Of a DNA stretch of 43,528 bases, positions 40,739 through 43,528 are shown in pieces (position 1 is the stretch's first letter; each line of letters opens with the position of its first letter). A program made the translations under genes and the position numbers. The stretch spans positions 1 to 43,528 of the forward strand of contig JAFHCF010000027.1 in NCBI GenBank assembly GCA_048497495.1, in the 5' to 3' direction. The notes under the pieces are model-generated. The model did no database searches. It had not been told where the DNA came from and was given only the letters and a program-made list of their open reading frames with translations. This DNA is from JAFHCF01 sp048497495. Its GTDB lineage: Bacteria; Pseudomonadota; Alphaproteobacteria; Rhizobiales; Ancalomicrobiaceae.

Positions 40739-40960
40739 ATGAGCGACGTCGTCGTCAAGGACTCCAACGGCAACCTTCTCGCCGATGGCGATTCGGTCAC
40801 CGTGATCAAGGATCTCAAGGTGAAGGGCACCTCGGTGACGCTGAAGCGCGGCACCATGGTCAAGAACATCCGCCTGACCGACGATCCCGACCTGATCGAG
40901 TGCAACGCCGAGAAGGTCAAGGGCCTGGTGCTCAGGACCGAGTTCCTCAAGAAGGCCTGA
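40739..40960 (+). CDS. PhnA/YjdM-type protein lacking the zinc ribbon
   Basis: 73 residues corresponding to the C-terminal domain of PhnA (YjdM) proteins, with VVVKDSNGNLLADGDSVTVIKDLKVKG (in part), TVLKRGT-like SVTLKRGTMVKNIRLTDD, and the ending CNAEKVKGLVLRTEFLKK. The N-terminal zinc ribbon of the roughly 110-residue family members is absent; this short form is frequent in alphaproteobacteria. Despite the name, a role in phosphonate breakdown is not demonstrated. GAAGGA six bases upstream supports ATG 40739 over an in-frame start at 40679, which lies within hairpin 3. Confidence 0.88.
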   Translation: MSDVVVKDSNGNLLADGDSVTVIKDLKVKGTSVTLKRGTMVKNIRLTDDPDLIECNAEKVKGLVLRTEFLKKA

Positions 40961-40981
40961 CGGGCTCGGGTGCCGGGCCGC

Positions 40982-41080
40982 TCAGTTCCCGTACCACTCC
41001 CAGGCGTCCTTGCCGATCCCGGCGAGGACGATGGCGAGCACCAGGGCGTAGATCAGGATCTGGGTGTTCGACGGTCTCAT
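40982..41080 (-). CDS. 32-residue single-pass membrane peptide
   Basis: ATG 41080 to TGA 40982. The sequence starts MRPSNTQILIYALVL, continues with a hydrophobic helix to about residue 21 (AIVLAGIG), and ends KDAWEWYGN. GGGAG lies six bases before the ATG. The Asn/Thr start, one clean helix and an aromatic C-terminus look like a genuine small membrane protein, but the size makes chance possible. I do not recognise a family. It converges with the PhnA-like gene and diverges from the esterase gene. Confidence 0.5.
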   Translation of the reverse strand: MRPSNTQILIYALVLAIVLAGIGKDAWEWYGN

Positions 41081-41230
41081 GTGAGCTCCCGAGGAAGATC
41101 CGACGCGCCGCGCCGGCCGTTTCCCTTCAGATGGGGAGGCCGGGCCGGCGGTGCATCCCCCGCCGGCGTGTCGGCGCCATCACGCCCCCTCGATCACCGC
41201 CCCCGACGTCGTCCACCGCGACCGTCGCGA

Positions 41231-41258
41231 TCGTCACGGGAGTGTCATGAGCGATAAA
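41231..41258 (+). promoter_or_regulatory. Candidate Pho box and -10 of the esterase gene
   Basis: GTCAC (41233-41237) and GTCAT (41244-41248) repeat with an 11-base period, as in PhoB sites (CTGTCAT, four bases, CTGTCAT). GATAAAT (41252-41258) follows at the distance expected when PhoB replaces the -35. The first half-site is only a partial match. Confidence 0.5.
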
Positions 41259-41300
41259 TACGGTCCCCCCGAATTCACGTACTTCAAGGGGGAACTCATC

Positions 41301-43496
41301 ATGTCGAAGCGCGCGCTCGGCGTCCTGACCGGCTGCCTGCTCTCCACCGCGGCAGTGCCGGCGGTCGCCGATCAGTTCGACCGCATCGCCACCTTCCACG
41401 TCGCCGACAATCTGCCGGCCGACGCGGATCCGAAGGCGAAGACGGTCGCCGAGATCATCGCCGCCACGGCCGACGGCATGATGTTGGTCTACACCGACGG
41501 AACCGGCAAGCGCCTCGGCTTCATCGACATCACCGACCCGGCGGCGCCCAAGCCGGCCGGCACGGTGGCGCTCGGCGGTGAGCCGACCTCGGTGGTGGTC
41601 TCCGGCGGCAAGGCGCTGGTCGGCGTCGTCACCAGCGAGGTCTTCACCGCGCCCGCCGGCCACGTCGCGGTGATCGACATCGCCTCCCGCGCCGTCGAGG
41701 CCAAATGCGACCTCGGTGGCCAGCCCGATTCGCTGGCGCTGTCGCCGAACGGAGCTCATCTCGTCGTCGCCATCGAGAACGAGCGTGACGAGACGGTCGC
41801 CGACGGCGCCCTGCCGCAACTGCCGGCGGGCTTCGTCTCGATCCTGCCGGTCAAGGGTGGCGCGGTCGATTGCGCCGGCCTCAAGAAGGTCGACATGACC
41901 GGCCTGGCGGCGGTCGGCGGCGAGGACCCCGAGCCGGAATTCGTCGACGTCAACAGCCGTAACGAAGCGGTGGTGACGCTCCAGGAAAACAATCACCTCG
42001 CCATCGTCGACCTCGCCACCGCCAAGGTCACGGCGCATTTCTCCGCCGGCACCGTCGACCTCACCGGCATTGACATCAAGCGCGACGGCGTCGTCGACCT
42101 CACCGGCAAGATGACCGGCGTGCCGCGCGAACCCGATGCGGTGAAGTGGCTCGACGACGATCGCTTCGTCACCGCCGACGAGGGCGATTGGAAGGGCGGC
42201 ACCCGCGGCTTCACCATCTTCAAGCGCGACGGTTCGGTCGCCCACGCCTCCGGCACCGGCTTCGAGATGGAGGCGGTGCGCCTCGGTCACTATCCCGAGA
42301 AGCGCAACAAGAAGGGCGTCGAGATCGAGGGCCTCGCCACCGGCACCTTCGGCGGCCGCAAGCTGATCTTCGTCGGCTCGGAACGCGCCTCGCTCGTCGG
42401 CGTCTACGAGGACACCGGCGCGGCGCCGAAGCTCCTGCAGATGTTGCCGGGCGGTGTCGCTCCGGAAGGCATGCTCACCATCTCCGGCCGTGGCCTGCTC
42501 GTCACCGCCAGCGAGGCCGACGGCCGCGCCAAGGGTCTCGCCGGCTCGGTGGTCACCCTCTATTCGCTCGGCGGCGGTGCGTCGAACTATCCGACCATCG
42601 CCTCCGCCGACGACGCCTCCGGCAAGCCGATCCCGTGGGGGGCGCTCTCCGGTCTGGCGGCGCACCCGAGCGAGGCCGGCAAGCTCTACGCCGTCACCGA
42701 CAGCTTCTATTCGCAAGCCCGCATCCTGACCATCGACGCCACCCGCAAGCCGGCGCTGATCACCGCCGCCACCGTGGTGACCAAGGACGGCAAGCCGATG
42801 GGCGGGCTCGATCTCGAGGGCGTCGCGGTCGCCGCCGACGGCGGCTTCTGGCTCGCCTCTGAGGGCAATCCCGAGCGCGACAAGGACAAGACCCAGTCGA
42901 CGCTGGTCAAGGTCGACGCCAAGGGCGTCGTCGAGAAGGTGGTCGAGCTGCCCGCGACGCTCGCCGCCCAGGCCACCCGCTTCGGCTTCGAAGGCGTCAC
43001 GGTGACCGGCAAGGGCGCCGACGAGACCATCTGGCTGGCGCTGCAGCGCGAATGGAAGGACGACCCCAAGGGTCTCGTCCGTCTCCTCGCCTACAAGCCG
43101 GCGACCGGCGCCTGGGGTCAGGTGCGCTATCCGCTGGAGCCCAAGGGCGCCGGTTGGGTCGGCCTCTCCGACCTCACCGCGGTGCCCGGCGGCTTCGTCG
43201 TGCTGGAGCGCGACAATCTCGTCGGCCCGGCCGCCAAGGTGAAGATCCTCACCCGCGTGTCGCTCGACGGCGTCACCCCGGCCGCGATCGAGGCGACCGA
43301 GGTGCCGGTGGTGAAGAAGACCAAGCTGCGCGACCTGATCCCCGATCTCCTCGCCACCAAGGGCTACGTCCTCGACAAGGTCGAGGGCTTCGCCATCGAC
43401 GCCGCCGGCGAGGCCTTCATCGTCACCGACAACGACGGTGTCGACGGCTCCAACGGCGAGACCCGCTTCATCGGGCTCGGCAAGATCCTGAAGTGA
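41301..43496 (+). CDS. Secreted phytase-like esterase-domain protein
   Basis: 731 residues with a signal peptide (MSKRALGVLTGCLLSTAAVPAVA, cleavage before DQ). It is a long beta-propeller-like protein. The first half (about 25-400) carries repeats such as IDITDPAAPKPAGTVALGG and VAVIDIASRAVEAKCDLGG, with GVEIEGLATG. The second half matches the esterase-like activity of phytase domain: GALSGLAAHPSEAGKLYAVTD, GGLDLEGVAVAADGGFWLASEG, FGFEGVTVTG, GLSDLTAVPGGFVVLERD and DKVEGFAIDAAGEAFIVTDNDG. Acidic loops could bind calcium. GGGGGA nine bases upstream fixes the start at 41301. Role is probably periplasmic or extracellular phosphoester use; the Pho box upstream agrees. Confidence 0.88.
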   Translation: MSKRALGVLTGCLLSTAAVPAVADQFDRIATFHVADNLPADADPKAKTVAEIIAATADGMMLVYTDGTGKRLGFIDITDPAAPKPAGTVALGGEPTSVVVSGGKALVGVVTSEVFTAPAGHVAVIDIASRAVEAKCDLGGQPDSLALSPNGAHLVVAIENERDETVADGALPQLPAGFVSILPVKGGAVDCAGLKKVDMTGLAAVGGEDPEPEFVDVNSRNEAVVTLQENNHLAIVDLATAKVTAHFSAGTVDLTGIDIKRDGVVDLTGKMTGVPREPDAVKWLDDDRFVTADEGDWKGGTRGFTIFKRDGSVAHASGTGFEMEAVRLGHYPEKRNKKGVEIEGLATGTFGGRKLIFVGSERASLVGVYEDTGAAPKLLQMLPGGVAPEGMLTISGRGLLVTASEADGRAKGLAGSVVTLYSLGGGASNYPTIASADDASGKPIPWGALSGLAAHPSEAGKLYAVTDSFYSQARILTIDATRKPALITAATVVTKDGKPMGGLDLEGVAVAADGGFWLASEGNPERDKDKTQSTLVKVDAKGVVEKVVELPATLAAQATRFGFEGVTVTGKGADETIWLALQREWKDDPKGLVRLLAYKPATGAWGQVRYPLEPKGAGWVGLSDLTAVPGGFVVLERDNLVGPAAKVKILTRVSLDGVTPAAIEATEVPVVKKTKLRDLIPDLLATKGYVLDKVEGFAIDAAGEAFIVTDNDGVDGSNGETRFIGLGKILK

Positions 43497-43528
43497 CGCT
43501 CCGCCCGCGGCTGTGATCGAGCCTTCAC

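Noticed and set aside
41127..42716. A 529-residue minus-strand frame
   Set aside because: It is antisense to the esterase gene, has no family motif and shows the Gly/Asp/Arg bias of shadow frames in GC-rich DNA.

Overview
The window is GC-rich, gene-dense DNA from an alphaproteobacterium, most likely Hyphomicrobiales/Rhizobiales-like. The clues are the oxygen-dependent cobalamin gene set (CobG, CobN, CobE) behind a DUF1636-cobW pair, an alpha-type short ProRS, a complex I NDUFS4-like subunit, a DUF3369 kinase and the short PhnA form. Only one stretch (about 15.9-17.7 kb) departs clearly from this composition; it is AT-rich.

Layout. 1-3.6 kb holds the end of a small DUF4870-type membrane protein gene, parE and rarD. 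3.7-15.8 kb is a cobalamin locus. A recognisable promoter and AdoCbl riboswitch (minus strand, 15.6-15.8 kb) precede DUF1636-cobW-cobN-cobG-cobH-cobI-cobJ, mostly joined by 4-base ATGA/GTGA overlaps. cobK lies in the opposite direction, followed on the minus strand by cobL-cobE-cobM. cobN carries a doublet of palindromic repeats translated in frame.

15.8-17.8 kb is an AT-rich island between two 76-bp direct repeats (68/76 identical), each containing the same Rho-independent terminator. It holds a two-gene minus-strand operon: a 425-residue protein whose N-terminus resembles proteasome/HslV-type Ntn hydrolases, and a 60-residue protein. It lies exactly between the DEAD-box helicase terminator and the -35 of the cobalamin promoter. 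I regard it as the most likely undescribed system here.

17.8-24.4 kb: RhlE-type helicase with a repeat-rich basic tail, HisC-like aminotransferase, DHA2-type MFS pump, a membrane protein and a secreted protein. 24.5-29.5 kb: a translationally coupled phosphorelay operon (sensor kinase, REC-DUF3369-kinase, OmpR-type regulator). 29.6-35.9 kb: ndk, a probable unannotated minus-strand small RNA, a lipoate-ligase/DUF116 fusion, proS and lolC-lolD. 36-43.5 kb: a MarR-GNAT fusion, glyoxalase I, sirtuin, double cold-shock protein, DUF192 protein, tRNA-Pro(TGG), complex I accessory subunit, tRNA-Arg(TCT) followed by three stacked hairpins, PhnA-like protein, a 32-residue membrane peptide, and a secreted phytase-like esterase behind a candidate Pho box.

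All assignments were made by reading motifs; no searches were run.
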